Positions 15,715-25,235 of a stretch of DNA of 64,000 nucleotides are shown one piece after another. The position numbers and the translations under genes are program-made. Numbering within the stretch: position 1 is the stretch's first letter; each line of letters begins with the position of its first letter. This DNA is from Bacillota bacterium (GTDB lineage: Bacteria; Bacillota; Ch66; Ch109): positions 1 to 64,000 of the forward strand of contig JABLWZ010000017.1 of assembly GCA_013178275.1 (NCBI GenBank), read 5' to 3'. The notes under the pieces were generated by a model. The model saw nothing but the letters and a program-made list of their open reading frames with translations, was not told the origin of the DNA and did not search any database.

Positions 15715-18700
15715 CTATCCGAACAGGCTGAGCTGGTCGGTCTCCGGGAGGCCCCGCAGGCAGCCGTGCTGGTTCATAATATCGATCACTGTCTTGCTCA
15801 CCCTGGTCCGCAGGCGGAGGTCCTCCACCGAGGTAAACGGCCGGGCCTGCCGCGCTTCGACCACACTGGCCGCCGCCGACAGTCCAAGGCCCGGCAGCGT
15901 CTTCAGCGGGGGCAGCAGCCCTTTCGGGGTTATGATAAAACGACTGGCGTCAGAGTCCTCCAGGCTGACCGGAAGAAGGTCGATCCCGCGCTCGTACATC
16001 TCCAGCGCCACCTCCAGGATGGTCAGCAGGTTGCGCTCCTTGGCGGTGGCATCGTTGCCCTTGGCTTCCAACTCCGCGATCGCCGCCCGCACCTTTTCAC
16101 TGCCGCCGACCATCAACTGGGCGTCGAACTCGTCGGCCCGCACCGTGAAGAAGCTGGCGTAAAACGCCTCGGGGTGATACACCTTGCAGTAGGCTATGCG
16201 GTAAGCCATCGTGACATAGGCCACCGCGTGGGCCTTGGGGAACATGTAATTGATTTTATTGCACGACTCCAGGTACCAGTCGGGAACGCCATAACTTCGC
16301 ATGTCGGTTTCATACTGGGGTTTGAGCCCCTTGCCCTTGCGGACGTCCTCCATTATCTTGAAGGCCAGCGAGGGCGGGAGCTGGTTTTGAATAAGGTAGG
16401 TCATGATGTCGTCACGGGTCGAAATCGCATCCGCCAGCTTGACCTTTCCGCTTTTAATCAGGTCCTGGGCGTTATTGAGCCAGACATCGGTTCCGTGAGA
16501 GAAACCGCTGATGCGGACCAGGTCGGAAAAGGTGCTCGGACGGGTGTCCTCCAGCATCTGCCGGACGAAACGGGTCCCAAACTCGGGAATCCCGTAGGTC
16601 CCGATGTTGGAGTTGATCTGTTCGGGCGTGACCCCCAGGACCTCGGTACTGGAGAACAGCTGCATGGTCCTCGGTTCATCCAGGGGAATCTCCTTGGGGT
16701 CGACCCCGGTTATCTCCTCCAGCATCCGGATGACCGTCGGGTCGTCATGTCCCAGTATATCGAGCTTGACCAGCCGGCTGCTGATCGACTCGTAGGCGAA
16801 GTGGGTGGTGATGACCCCCGAGGAGACGTCGTCCGCCGGGCGCTGGATCGGGGTGAATTTGTGCACGTCGATCCCCTTGGGCACCACCATCAGCCCGCCC
16901 GGGTGCTGGCCCGTGGTCCGCTTGACCCCGGTGCAGCCCTTGACCAGCCGCTTGATCTCTGGATTCCGGGCGGTGATCTTCTGCTCGTCCAGGTACTTGC
17001 GGACGAATCCGAAGGCTGTCTTCTCCGCGATGGTGCTGATGGTGCCGGCGCGGAACACGTAATCGCTGCCGAACATCTCCTCCACGTAGCGGTGGGCGTG
17101 CGGCTGGTAGTCACCCGAGAAGTTCAGGTCGATGTCAGGGACCTTGTCACCCTCGAACCCCAGGAAGGTCTCGAAGGGGATGTTGAAACCGTCTTTACGG
17201 TATTTGGCCCCGCAGTTGGGGCAGTTCTGGTCCGGCAGGTCCGCCCCGCACCCGACCCGGCCGTCTTCGAAGAACTCACTGTTCTTGCATTCTGGGCAGC
17301 GGTAGTGAGGGGGCAGCGGGTTGACCTCGGTGATCCCGGTGAAGGTGGCGACCAGCGACGACCCGACCGATCCCCGGGACCCGACCAGGTAACCGTCCTC
17401 GTTCGACTTCTTGACCAGGTAATGCGCTATCAGGTATAAAACCGAGAATCCGTTGTTGATGATGGAGCCCAGCTCTTTTTCCAGCCTTTTTTTGACCAGG
17501 TCCGGCAGTGGATCGCCATACAGCTCTTTCGCGTTCTGGTAGCTCATCCGCATTATCTTGTCCTCGGCGCCTTCGATCGTGGGGGCATGAAGCTCGGACG
17601 GCACGGGTTTGATGTCCTCGACCTGGGCGGCGATGCTCCGCGGGGCCTCGACCACCACCCGCCAGGCCCGCTCTTCTCCCAGGTGGGAGAACTCCTCCAG
17701 CATCTCAGCCGTCGTGCGCAGGTACAGGGGTGCCTGGCTCTCCGCGTCCTCGAACCCCTTGCCGGTCTGGATTATCCGCCGGAAACACTCGTCGTGCGGG
17801 TCCAGGAAGTGCACGTCCCCGGTCGCCACCGCGGGCATCCCCACCTCTTCCGCGATCTCCACCAGGGTGATGTTCATCCGGGTCAGGTCGTCCAGCGACC
17901 CCAGCTGTCCGTTGCGGACCAGGAACTCGTTGTTGCCCCGGGGCTGAACCTCTATAAAGTCATAAAACGAAGCGACCTCCTTCAACCTCTCCCGGCCCCC
18001 GCCCTGGAGGTAGGCCTGGATCAGCTCGCCCGCCTCGCAGGCGGTCCCGAACAGCAGCCCCTCCCGGTGCTTCACCAGTTCCTCCCGCAGCAGGCGGGGC
18101 CGGCGGTAAAAGCACTCCAGGTGGGAGTGGCTGACCAGCTGGTACAGGTTTTTGAGACCTTCATAGTTTTTAACGATTATCAGGATATGGTAGGTGGGTC
18201 CGCTCGACTTGCCCTTCTCCGCGCTGTCGGTAAGGTACCCCTCCATGCCGAAGATCACCTTGACCCCGTGCTTCTTGCCGGCGTCGTAGGCCTCGGGAAA
18301 GGCCTGCACCACCCCGTGGTCGGTGATCGCCACCGCTCCCTGCCCCCACTCGGCCACCCGCTTTATCAGGTCGTGCACGTCGACCAGTCCGTCCATGGAA
18401 CTCATCTTGGTGTGCAGGTGCAGTTCGACCCGTTTCTCCTCCAGGTCGTCCCGCCGCGAGGGGGCCGGTCCCAGGTTCAGGTCCTGGGCGAAGAGGGCCA
18501 GTTCCTGGCTGAAGCGTTCCACCTGGGTGTACCCGCGGACCAGCAGCCATCTCCCCTCCTGCAGGTGTCTGATAACCCCTTCGGCCTCCGACTCGTTCAA
18601 ATAGAACCGCACCGCTATCGAATCGGTATAGTCGCTGAGGCTGAAAACCACCGAGGTCCTTCCGCTCTTCAGCTCCCGGGCCTCCAGGTCGAAGAGGTAC

Positions 18701-19359
18701 CCCTGGACCGTGACCGTCCTTTCCTCCTGGGTAATCTCCGAGACCGGAACCGGGTTGGAGCGTATCTCCCGGCCCCAGAAGACCCGGGGGGTCTCCTCGG
18801 CTTTTTTCTCTTTCGCGGTGTAGGTGTAGACCTCGATCTCGGGTTCTTCCGGCTCCATCAGGTGGTCCTCGATCTCCCAGAAAACCCGGGGGCTCCAGTC
18901 CAGCACCTGCCGCAGCCAATCGGAAAGCTGCTCCGCCGCCCCCTTCTTCTCCAGCCAGATCTTGGCCGCCGCGTTCTTCAACGTTATCACCAGTTCCCCG
19001 TTCTCGGCGGCGCCTGCCGTCGAATCCTCCAGCCAGCCGCGGAAAACCGGCAGGTCCACGACCAGGTGGCTGACCAGCTCGCTCCAGTAACCGACGATCG
19101 CTATCTCGATCTCGGTGTTCAGGGCATAGTTGAGCTGCCAGCGGACCTGGGACAGGCCGGGCAGCTTCTCCTTTATCCCCTCGCCGATCGCGGTCAGGCA
19201 CCCGGCCGGGACCGGCCTTTTTAAACACAGCTGGATGGTCAGGGCCTTTTCGGTGGGGTCGACCTCTACCTGGGACACTTCGGCCTGGGATAAGGCCTCC
19301 CGGGTAAAGGCCGGGATGGTCTGGTCATCTATGAAATGCAGCAGGTCGATATCCGGCAT
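15715..19359 (-). CDS. polC: DNA polymerase III PolC, lacking the exonuclease domain
   Basis: PolC is the replicative DNA polymerase of low-GC Gram-positives. This one has 1214 residues against about 1440 in B. subtilis. Order: N-terminal domains (1-200), OB fold (about 210-300), PHP domain (from HLHTKMSSMDG at 314, ITDHG at 345, then GMEGYL at 371 joined directly to YHILIIVKNYEGL at 390), zinc-binding region with CPEC and CPNCG pairs, polymerase palm with PDIDLNFSG, fingers and C-terminal region ending QLSLFG. The 3'-5' exonuclease normally inserted after the GLEANL-like segment is absent, replaced by about 15 residues, while PHP metal ligands appear kept. The ATG follows AGAGGTAG. Confidence 0.97.
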   Translation of the reverse strand: MPDIDLLHFIDDQTIPAFTREALSQAEVSQVEVDPTEKALTIQLCLKRPVPAGCLTAIGEGIKEKLPGLSQVRWQLNYALNTEIEIAIVGYWSELVSHLVVDLPVFRGWLEDSTAGAAENGELVITLKNAAAKIWLEKKGAAEQLSDWLRQVLDWSPRVFWEIEDHLMEPEEPEIEVYTYTAKEKKAEETPRVFWGREIRSNPVPVSEITQEERTVTVQGYLFDLEARELKSGRTSVVFSLSDYTDSIAVRFYLNESEAEGVIRHLQEGRWLLVRGYTQVERFSQELALFAQDLNLGPAPSRRDDLEEKRVELHLHTKMSSMDGLVDVHDLIKRVAEWGQGAVAITDHGVVQAFPEAYDAGKKHGVKVIFGMEGYLTDSAEKGKSSGPTYHILIIVKNYEGLKNLYQLVSHSHLECFYRRPRLLREELVKHREGLLFGTACEAGELIQAYLQGGGRERLKEVASFYDFIEVQPRGNNEFLVRNGQLGSLDDLTRMNITLVEIAEEVGMPAVATGDVHFLDPHDECFRRIIQTGKGFEDAESQAPLYLRTTAEMLEEFSHLGEERAWRVVVEAPRSIAAQVEDIKPVPSELHAPTIEGAEDKIMRMSYQNAKELYGDPLPDLVKKRLEKELGSIINNGFSVLYLIAHYLVKKSNEDGYLVGSRGSVGSSLVATFTGITEVNPLPPHYRCPECKNSEFFEDGRVGCGADLPDQNCPNCGAKYRKDGFNIPFETFLGFEGDKVPDIDLNFSGDYQPHAHRYVEEMFGSDYVFRAGTISTIAEKTAFGFVRKYLDEQKITARNPEIKRLVKGCTGVKRTTGQHPGGLMVVPKGIDVHKFTPIQRPADDVSSGVITTHFAYESISSRLVKLDILGHDDPTVIRMLEEITGVDPKEIPLDEPRTMQLFSSTEVLGVTPEQINSNIGTYGIPEFGTRFVRQMLEDTRPSTFSDLVRISGFSHGTDVWLNNAQDLIKSGKVKLADAISTRDDIMTYLIQNQLPPSLAFKIMEDVRKGKGLKPQYETDMRSYGVPDWYLESCNKINYMFPKAHAVAYVTMAYRIAYCKVYHPEAFYASFFTVRADEFDAQLMVGGSEKVRAAIAELEAKGNDATAKERNLLTILEVALEMYERGIDLLPVSLEDSDASRFIITPKGLLPPLKTLPGLGLSAAASVVEARQARPFTSVEDLRLRTRVSKTVIDIMNQHGCLRGLPETDQLSLFG

Positions 19360-19482
19360 GCAGTGCTACCTCTGAAAAATATAAAAATCATTCCACACGC
19401 GGTTTTCCGATTCAGTATTAAGCTTTTCAGTCGCTGTAACCAAATCCGGTGGTGGTTCGGCAGTGGTCGACAACCCCGGACC

Positions 19483-20145
19483 TCAATCCTGGTGTTCCAC
19501 TTTGAATACGCCCTCTACCTCGCACAGCTGGTCGGCGATTATCTGGGGCTTCGTCTGGGGAGGGATCCGCAGTAACAGGTCGAGTATCAACTGGTCCCCT
19601 TCCGGGTGGCTCAGGGTGAGGTTCTTGATATGCACCCCTATATCTCCCAGCGCCGTTCCGACCCGCCCGATCTGCCCTGGACGGTCCTGGACGAACACCA
19701 CGAAGTGCTTAAACTCCCGGGCTCCCGTGAATCGCTCCTCTACCTTGAAGAAGTACACCAATACCAGCAGAACCAGGCCGGTGGTGGTCACCGCCGCCAG
19801 GTAAAGCCCGGCGCCTACCGCCAGCCCGACGCATGATACCACCCAGAGCCCGGCGGCAGTGGTCAGGCCTTTGATGTTGGCCCCTTCGCGCATGATGGTG
19901 CCGGCGCCGAGGAAACCGATCCCGCTTATCACCTGGGCCGCGATCCGCCCCGGGTCGGCTCCTACTGTATTGTGGTAGCGGAAATACATCTCCTGGGATA
20001 CCACCATCGCCAGGGTCGCACCCATGCACACCAGGGTGTAGGTGCGCAGTCCGGCGGGTCGGTTCAGGCTCTCCCGCTCCAAACCGATAAGCCCCCCCAG
20101 GAAACACGCCAAGGCCAGTCGGATGACAATATCGAATTCAGACAT
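19483..20145 (-). CDS. MgtC/SapB-family membrane protein with ACT-like domain
   Basis: The 220-residue protein has four to five membrane segments (residues 5-145) with the family motifs GGLIGLERE (about 17-25), RPAGLRTY, GIGFLGAGTIMR (about 75-86), and GLTTAAGLWVV. The C-terminal 75 residues form an ACT-like domain starting HFVVFVQDRPGQIG. The family includes MgtC, a virulence and Mg-limitation factor that affects ATP synthase and ion balance, but most non-pathogen members have no known task. It lies between proS and polC, 27 bases after proS. Confidence 0.9.
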   Translation of the reverse strand: MSEFDIVIRLALACFLGGLIGLERESLNRPAGLRTYTLVCMGATLAMVVSQEMYFRYHNTVGADPGRIAAQVISGIGFLGAGTIMREGANIKGLTTAAGLWVVSCVGLAVGAGLYLAAVTTTGLVLLVLVYFFKVEERFTGAREFKHFVVFVQDRPGQIGRVGTALGDIGVHIKNLTLSHPEGDQLILDLLLRIPPQTKPQIIADQLCEVEGVFKVEHQD

Positions 20146-20172
20146 TAATCCCCCTACACCCCTTGTCCCCCG

Positions 20173-21897
20173 TTAGTTCTCGTTGGCCCGCAGGCCCTCT
20201 TTTATAATATCACTAATATAGTCGGCAATCTCGACAATTTTTTTAATCTGGACCTCACCCGTGCGCCGGTCCTTGACCTCCGCCTTGCCTTCCTTCAGGG
20301 TTTTCGGGCCGATGGTGACCCGGAAGGGGAATCCTATCAGGTCGGCGTCCTTGAACTTTACCCCCGCCCTATCTTGTCGGTCATCCAGCAGCACCTCGAT
20401 CCCCCGGGCATTGAGTTCCTGGTAGATGGTCTCCGCGGCGCTTCTCTGCGCCTCGTCCTGCCAGCTCACCGGCACCACGATGACGTGCATGGGCGCGATC
20501 GGCAGGGGAAGCTTTATCCCGTCCTCGTCATAGTTCTGTTCGATAGCCGCGGCCAGCGTGCGGCTGACCCCGATCCCGTAGCACCCCATGATCATCAGCT
20601 GCTCCTGCCCCTTCTCGTCCAGGACCCTCGCCTTCAGGGCGGAGCTGTACTTGGTGCCCAGTTTGAAGATGTGTCCCACCTCGATGCCCCGGGTCAATCC
20701 CAGCGGTGAACCGCACTTCGGGCAGTCCTCCCCCTCCTCGATCAGCCGCAGGTCGGCCACCACGTCCAGCGGGAAGTCCCGCCCCGGGTTGACCCCCCGG
20801 TAGTGGTAACCCTCCTGGTTGGCCCCCGCCACCGCCTGCACCAGCAGCGGCACCTCGGACTCGGCCAGGATCTTGATCCCCTTGAGCCCGATCGGTCCCA
20901 CCGAGCCTGCGGGCGCCCCGGTCAGCTCCCTTATCCGGTCGTCACCCATCATCTCCAGCCAGAGGCAGTCCAGCTTGTTTTTGAGCTTTACCTCGTTGAC
21001 CTCCCGGTCGCCCCGAATGACCACCGCCACCGGGCCCTGGTCGGTCTCGTAGAACAGGGTCTTGATAATGTCTTTCGGGCTGAGGTTCAGGCGTCGGGAA
21101 ACCTCCTCGACCGTCTTCACCCCGGGGGTGGCGACCAGCTCCTTCTCCCCGGGGGACAGGCCCTCCTGCCACAGCTCGGGCCGGGTCTCGGTCTTTTCGA
21201 CGTTGGAGGCGTACCCGCAGTTGTCGCAGAAAGCGATCTCGGCCTCTCCCGAACCCGCCAGCACCATGAACTCGTGGCTCCCGGTTCCGCCGATCGCGCC
21301 CGGGTCGGCCTCCACCACCCGGTACTGCAGCCCGCAGCGGGAGAACACCCGGCAGTAGGCGTCGTACATCTTCTGGTAGCTCACGTCCAGCCCCGCCTCG
21401 TCCCGGTCGAACGAGTAGAGGTCCTTCATGATAAACTCGCGGCAGCGCATCAGGCCAAACCGGGGACGGCGCTCGTCCCGGTACTTATTCTGAATCTGGT
21501 ACAGTAAAAGGGGCAGTTGTCGGTAAGACTGGACCTCACCCCGCACCAGGTCGGTGATTATCTCCTCGTGGGTGGGTCCCAGGCAGAACTCTCTGAGGTG
21601 GCGGTCTTTCAGGCGAAACATCTCGTCCCCGTAAACCGCCCAGCGGCCGGTCTCCTGCCACAGCTCCGCAGGTTGAACGATCGGCAGGCCTACCTCCTGT
21701 CCCCCGGCCCGGTTCATCTCCTCTCTGACGATTTCAGAGATTTTTCGAAGTGACCGCTGTGCCAGCGGCAGGTAGGAATAAACCCCCGAGGTGGTCTTCC
21801 TGATCATCCCCGCCCGCAGCATCAGCCGGTGGCTCACCACCTCCGCCTCGGCGGGGATCTCCCTCAGGGTAGGGGCGAAAAGTTCCGAATACCTCAA
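20173..21897 (-). CDS. proS: Prolyl-tRNA synthetase
   Basis: ProS charges tRNA-Pro. The 574-residue length matches the bacterial type with an editing insertion. Class II motifs are visible: motif 1 near [18 protein letters not shown] (36-53), motif 2 with [18 protein letters not shown] (about 136-153), and motif 3 in [14 protein letters not shown] (about 443-456). The central INS editing domain spans about 220-390, and a C-terminal anticodon-binding domain follows. It lies between ispG and the mgtC-like gene in the superoperon; no T-box leader is seen. Confidence 0.97.
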   Translation of the reverse strand: MRYSELFAPTLREIPAEAEVVSHRLMLRAGMIRKTTSGVYSYLPLAQRSLRKISEIVREEMNRAGGQEVGLPIVQPAELWQETGRWAVYGDEMFRLKDRHLREFCLGPTHEEIITDLVRGEVQSYRQLPLLLYQIQNKYRDERRPRFGLMRCREFIMKDLYSFDRDEAGLDVSYQKMYDAYCRVFSRCGLQYRVVEADPGAIGGTGSHEFMVLAGSGEAEIAFCDNCGYASNVEKTETRPELWQEGLSPGEKELVATPGVKTVEEVSRRLNLSPKDIIKTLFYETDQGPVAVVIRGDREVNEVKLKNKLDCLWLEMMGDDRIRELTGAPAGSVGPIGLKGIKILAESEVPLLVQAVAGANQEGYHYRGVNPGRDFPLDVVADLRLIEEGEDCPKCGSPLGLTRGIEVGHIFKLGTKYSSALKARVLDEKGQEQLMIMGCYGIGVSRTLAAAIEQNYDEDGIKLPLPIAPMHVIVVPVSWQDEAQRSAAETIYQELNARGIEVLLDDRQDRAGVKFKDADLIGFPFRVTIGPKTLKEGKAEVKDRRTGEVQIKKIVEIADYISDIIKEGLRANEN

Positions 21898-21923
21898 TAA
21901 TTGACCCTCCTTTAATTACCAGA

Positions 21924-22994
21924 CTAAGGCTGCCCCGACATCTCCCTTATCTCCTTGAGCAGGGCGTTCAGCATCTCACCCTGCTTCACCTTGTAGCGGG
22001 GTTGTCCTTCACGGAAGATCAGTCCCACGCCCTTCCCGCCGGCCAACCCCACGTCGGCCTGGCGGGCTTCGCCGGGACCATTCACGGTGCATCCCATGAC
22101 CGCGATCTTCAGCGGGGTTTTGAGGTCCGCGATGGCCTCTTCGAGCCGCTCCGCCACGTCCACCAGGTCGATTTCGCACCGGCCGCAGGTCGGGCAGGAG
22201 ATTATCTCGGGCCCGGCCTCCATAAGTCCCAGCGACTTCAATATCTCCCGGCCGACCCTCACCTCTTCCACCGGCGGGCCGGTCAGGGACACCCTGATAG
22301 TGTCGCCGATCCCCGACTCCAGGAGGACCCCGATCCCGATCGCGGACTTGACCGTCCCGACCCTCCGGGTCCCGGCCTCGGTCACCCCGAGGTGCAGGGG
22401 ATAATCCACCCGCGAGGCCAGCCGACGGTAGGTGTCGATCATCAGGGGCACCGAAGACGCCTTCAGCGACACCTTGATATCAAAGAATCCCACCCGCTCC
22501 AGTATCCCGATGTGGGTCAGGGCGCTCTCCACCATCGCCTCCGCCGTCACCCCGCCGTACCTGGCGAGTATCGACTTTTCCAGCGACCCCGAGTTCACCC
22601 CGATGCGGATAGGTATCCCTTTTTCCTGGGCGCGGCGGGCCACCATCTCCACCCGGTCCTCGCTGCCGATGTTGCCGGGGTTCAGCCGCAGCCCGTCGAT
22701 CCCGTTTTCGATGCAGGAGAGGGCCAGCTTGTAATCGAAATGAATGTCCGCCACCAGGGGTATAGAAGACCGGGCGGTTATCTGCCTCACCGCCTCGGCC
22801 GCTTCACTGTCCACCACCGCCACCCGGACTATATCGCAGCCGGCCCTGGCCAGATCCTCGATCTGGCCGACCGTGGCCTCCACATCCCGGGTATCGGTCT
22901 TGGTCATCGATTGAACGGAAACCGGCGCTCCCCCGCCGATCTTCACGCCGCCCAGGTTCAACTGGCGGCTTTTCCGGCGCGTTTCAAGGTCCAT
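21924..22994 (-). CDS. ispG: 4-hydroxy-3-methylbut-2-enyl-diphosphate synthase (flavodoxin/ferredoxin)
   Basis: IspG converts MEcPP to HMBPP in the MEP isoprenoid pathway using a [4Fe-4S] cluster. The 356-residue protein has the TIM-barrel domain with PVSVQSMTKTDTRD near the N-terminus and cluster Cys residues in ISCPTCGRC and MGCTVNGPGEA in the C-terminal part. It forms a cluster with dxr and rseP, the standard clostridial dxr-rseP-ispG order. Confidence 0.98.
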   Translation of the reverse strand: MDLETRRKSRQLNLGGVKIGGGAPVSVQSMTKTDTRDVEATVGQIEDLARAGCDIVRVAVVDSEAAEAVRQITARSSIPLVADIHFDYKLALSCIENGIDGLRLNPGNIGSEDRVEMVARRAQEKGIPIRIGVNSGSLEKSILARYGGVTAEAMVESALTHIGILERVGFFDIKVSLKASSVPLMIDTYRRLASRVDYPLHLGVTEAGTRRVGTVKSAIGIGVLLESGIGDTIRVSLTGPPVEEVRVGREILKSLGLMEAGPEIISCPTCGRCEIDLVDVAERLEEAIADLKTPLKIAVMGCTVNGPGEARQADVGLAGGKGVGLIFREGQPRYKVKQGEMLNALLKEIREMSGQP

Positions 22995-23014
22995 CGGTCG
23001 CCTCCAAACATCGA

Positions 23015-24031
23015 TTAGGTCCCATTCCCAAACAGACGTATTATATCCTTATAGGTAAGAATCAGAACCAGGCCCATCAGCAGGGCGAATCCGATCAGGT
23101 GGATCATGCCTTCCCGTTCCGGGTCGACCGGCCGTCCCCGCAGCTTTTCTAAAAGCAGGAAAACGACCCGGCTGCCGTCCAGGGCCGGGATGGGGATCAA
23201 GTTCAGAATCGCCAGGTTGATGCTCAGCATCCCGGCAAACTGGAGCAGCACGTAGATCCCGTTCTTAGAGGCCTGGCCGATCATATAGACTATCCCCACC
23301 GGGCCGGCCATCTCATCCGGGTTGATGTGCATGAAGCTCTTCAGTATCAGCGCGGTGATGTAGTACGTGTATTTGAACCCGGTGGAGACAGCGCTGACTA
23401 TCCCCTGGCGTTCGATAACGCTGGTCGGAAGAATCCCTATCTGGTAATTGGTCTCCTTTAACTCCGGGGTCACCTGCAGGTTGACGATCGTCCCTTCCCT
23501 GTCTATACCAAGCTGAATCGGATTCGCCCCCTTGGAGCGGATCTGCCCCTGCACCGTTTCCCAGCTGGCGGTCGGGATGCTGTCAACCGTAACGATACGG
23601 TCACCCGGCCTCAACCCCGCGCTGTACGCCGGGGTGCCTTCCACAACCTCCCCGACCCGGTTTTCGTTAAGATACCTCGGTTCGCCTATAACCGTGAACA
23701 CCATGACGAAGATTACCACCGCCAGCAGCAGGTTCATCAGCGGCCCGGCCACGGTTATCCCTATCCTCTGGCCTACCGTTTTTCGGTAGAACGAGCCCTC
23801 TGATTCGCGGTCGTCATCATCCATCCCCGCCATCCGCACGAAACCGCCGAGGGGTAAAATCCGTATGTTATATACGGTGTCCCCCCACTTGGTCCCCCAC
23901 AGCCGGGGGCCAAACCCCATGCTGAATTCATGGACCTTAACCCCGGCCCTTTTGGCCGCCGCCAGGTGTCCCGCCTCATGGCCCAACACCAGCAGACTGA
24001 ATACAAAAATCACTGCAACCGCTGTAAGCAC
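23015..24031 (-). CDS. rseP: Intramembrane site-2 metalloprotease RseP/RasP
   Basis: This zinc protease cuts membrane substrates such as anti-sigma factors and signal-peptide remnants inside the bilayer. The 338-residue protein has the HEAGH zinc motif (18-22), one PDZ domain (about 110-190) with GTPAYSAGLRPGDRI, and the third zinc ligand in NLIPIPALDG (Asp285). Four membrane segments are visible. It starts one base after the dxr stop. The membrane anti-sigma-like protein encoded at 1694-3001 is a conceivable substrate, purely by analogy. Confidence 0.97.
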   Translation of the reverse strand: MLTAVAVIFVFSLLVLGHEAGHLAAAKRAGVKVHEFSMGFGPRLWGTKWGDTVYNIRILPLGGFVRMAGMDDDDRESEGSFYRKTVGQRIGITVAGPLMNLLLAVVIFVMVFTVIGEPRYLNENRVGEVVEGTPAYSAGLRPGDRIVTVDSIPTASWETVQGQIRSKGANPIQLGIDREGTIVNLQVTPELKETNYQIGILPTSVIERQGIVSAVSTGFKYTYYITALILKSFMHINPDEMAGPVGIVYMIGQASKNGIYVLLQFAGMLSINLAILNLIPIPALDGSRVVFLLLEKLRGRPVDPEREGMIHLIGFALLMGLVLILTYKDIIRLFGNGT

Positions 24032-24032
24032 C

Positions 24033-25211
24033 TTATTTTACCTCCCTTATGCCCGGGGCCTTCTCCCTGACCCATCGACGGGCCCAGCTATCCACTTCCA
24101 CCAGCGTCTCCAGGTCCGGCGCGTGAACCCGCTGGTGCCTTCCCAGGGTGTCTTCGATCAGGCGGGGGATGTCCAAGAAACCTATCCTTTCCTCCAGGAA
24201 CAGTTCCACCGCCGCCTCGTCAGCCGCGTTCAGGACCGCCGGCATGGTTCCCCCCGCCCGTCCGGCGGCGTAGGCCATCTCCAGGCAGGGGAACGCCTCC
24301 CAGTCCGGCTTTTCGAACGTGAGCGTTCCCACCTCCGCCAGGTCCAGCCGGGGCCAGCGGCTCTCCCAGCGCTCGGGAAAAGACAGCGCGTACTGGATCG
24401 GCACCCGCATGTCAGGCACCCCCAGGTGGCCGATGATCGAGCCGTCTTTAAACTCCACCAGGGAGTGTACCAGGCTCCGGGGATGCACCAGCACCTCGAT
24501 CGCATCGTAATCGACGCCAAACAGGTAATGGGCCTCGATAACCTCCAGGCCCTTGTTCATCATCGACGAAGAATCCACCGTTATCTTCGGCCCCATGTTC
24601 CAGTTGGGGTGGCGCAGCGCCATCTCGGGGGTTATATCCCGCATCCGCTCTTTGGTCCACCCGCGGAAGGGGCCGCCCGAGGCGGTTATCAGGAGTCTTT
24701 GGACCGCGTCCCGGTCTCCCCGCTGGCACTGGAACAAGGCAGACGGCTCGCTGTCGATAGGGAATATCACCGCGCTCGACTTCCGAGCGCTGTCCATCAG
24801 CAGCTCCCCGGCCGCCACAATCGGCTCCTTGTTGGCCATGGCCACCGTGGTCCCGCGTCTCAATGCCGTGAGCGTGGGCGAAAGGCCCACGAACCCGCTC
24901 AAGGCGTTCACGATCAGGTCTGTCTCCGGGATCTCGGCCAGCCGGTTCAGGCCCGCCTCCCCGCAGAGCACCTCGATCGGCAGTCCCGCCAGCCTCTGCC
25001 GCAGCAGTTCCGCCGCTGCCTCGCTGTACAGCGCGATCATCCTCGGTCGGTAAAACCGGGCCTGTTCCTCTAAAAGGTTCAGGCTGCTGCCGGCCGCCAG
25101 CGCTACTACCTCCAGCCGGTCGCGATGGGCTTCAACAACCTCCAGGGTCTGGCGGCCTATCGAACCGGTGGACCCGAGAAGCACGATCCGTTTCCGCAGT
25201 GGTGACATCAA
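24033..25211 (-). CDS. dxr: 1-deoxy-D-xylulose 5-phosphate reductoisomerase
   Basis: Dxr makes MEP from DXP with NADPH, the committed step of the MEP pathway. The 392-residue protein begins with the NADPH-binding motif LLGSTGSIGRQTLEVV (11-26) and has the substrate and metal motifs DSEPSAL (about 153-159), SGGPFRGW and PNWNMGPKITVDSSSM with the catalytic loop. Length is standard. It lies between the permease gene and rseP. Confidence 0.98.
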   Translation of the reverse strand: MMSPLRKRIVLLGSTGSIGRQTLEVVEAHRDRLEVVALAAGSSLNLLEEQARFYRPRMIALYSEAAAELLRQRLAGLPIEVLCGEAGLNRLAEIPETDLIVNALSGFVGLSPTLTALRRGTTVAMANKEPIVAAGELLMDSARKSSAVIFPIDSEPSALFQCQRGDRDAVQRLLITASGGPFRGWTKERMRDITPEMALRHPNWNMGPKITVDSSSMMNKGLEVIEAHYLFGVDYDAIEVLVHPRSLVHSLVEFKDGSIIGHLGVPDMRVPIQYALSFPERWESRWPRLDLAEVGTLTFEKPDWEAFPCLEMAYAAGRAGGTMPAVLNAADEAAVELFLEERIGFLDIPRLIEDTLGRHQRVHAPDLETLVEVDSWARRWVREKAPGIREVK

Positions 25212-25235
25212 TTTTCCCCCAGGGTTTCTAGTTGA

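Noticed and set aside
15607..17439. Long plus-strand open frame opposite polC (similar ones oppose infB, flhA and fliK)
   Set aside because: GC-rich codon use on the minus strand leaves open antisense frames. The products have no recognisable domains and no ribosome sites, while the minus-strand proteins are complete and conserved.
21898..21923. T-box or other leader for proS
   Set aside because: Only 26 bases separate proS from ispG, with no room for a leader RNA.
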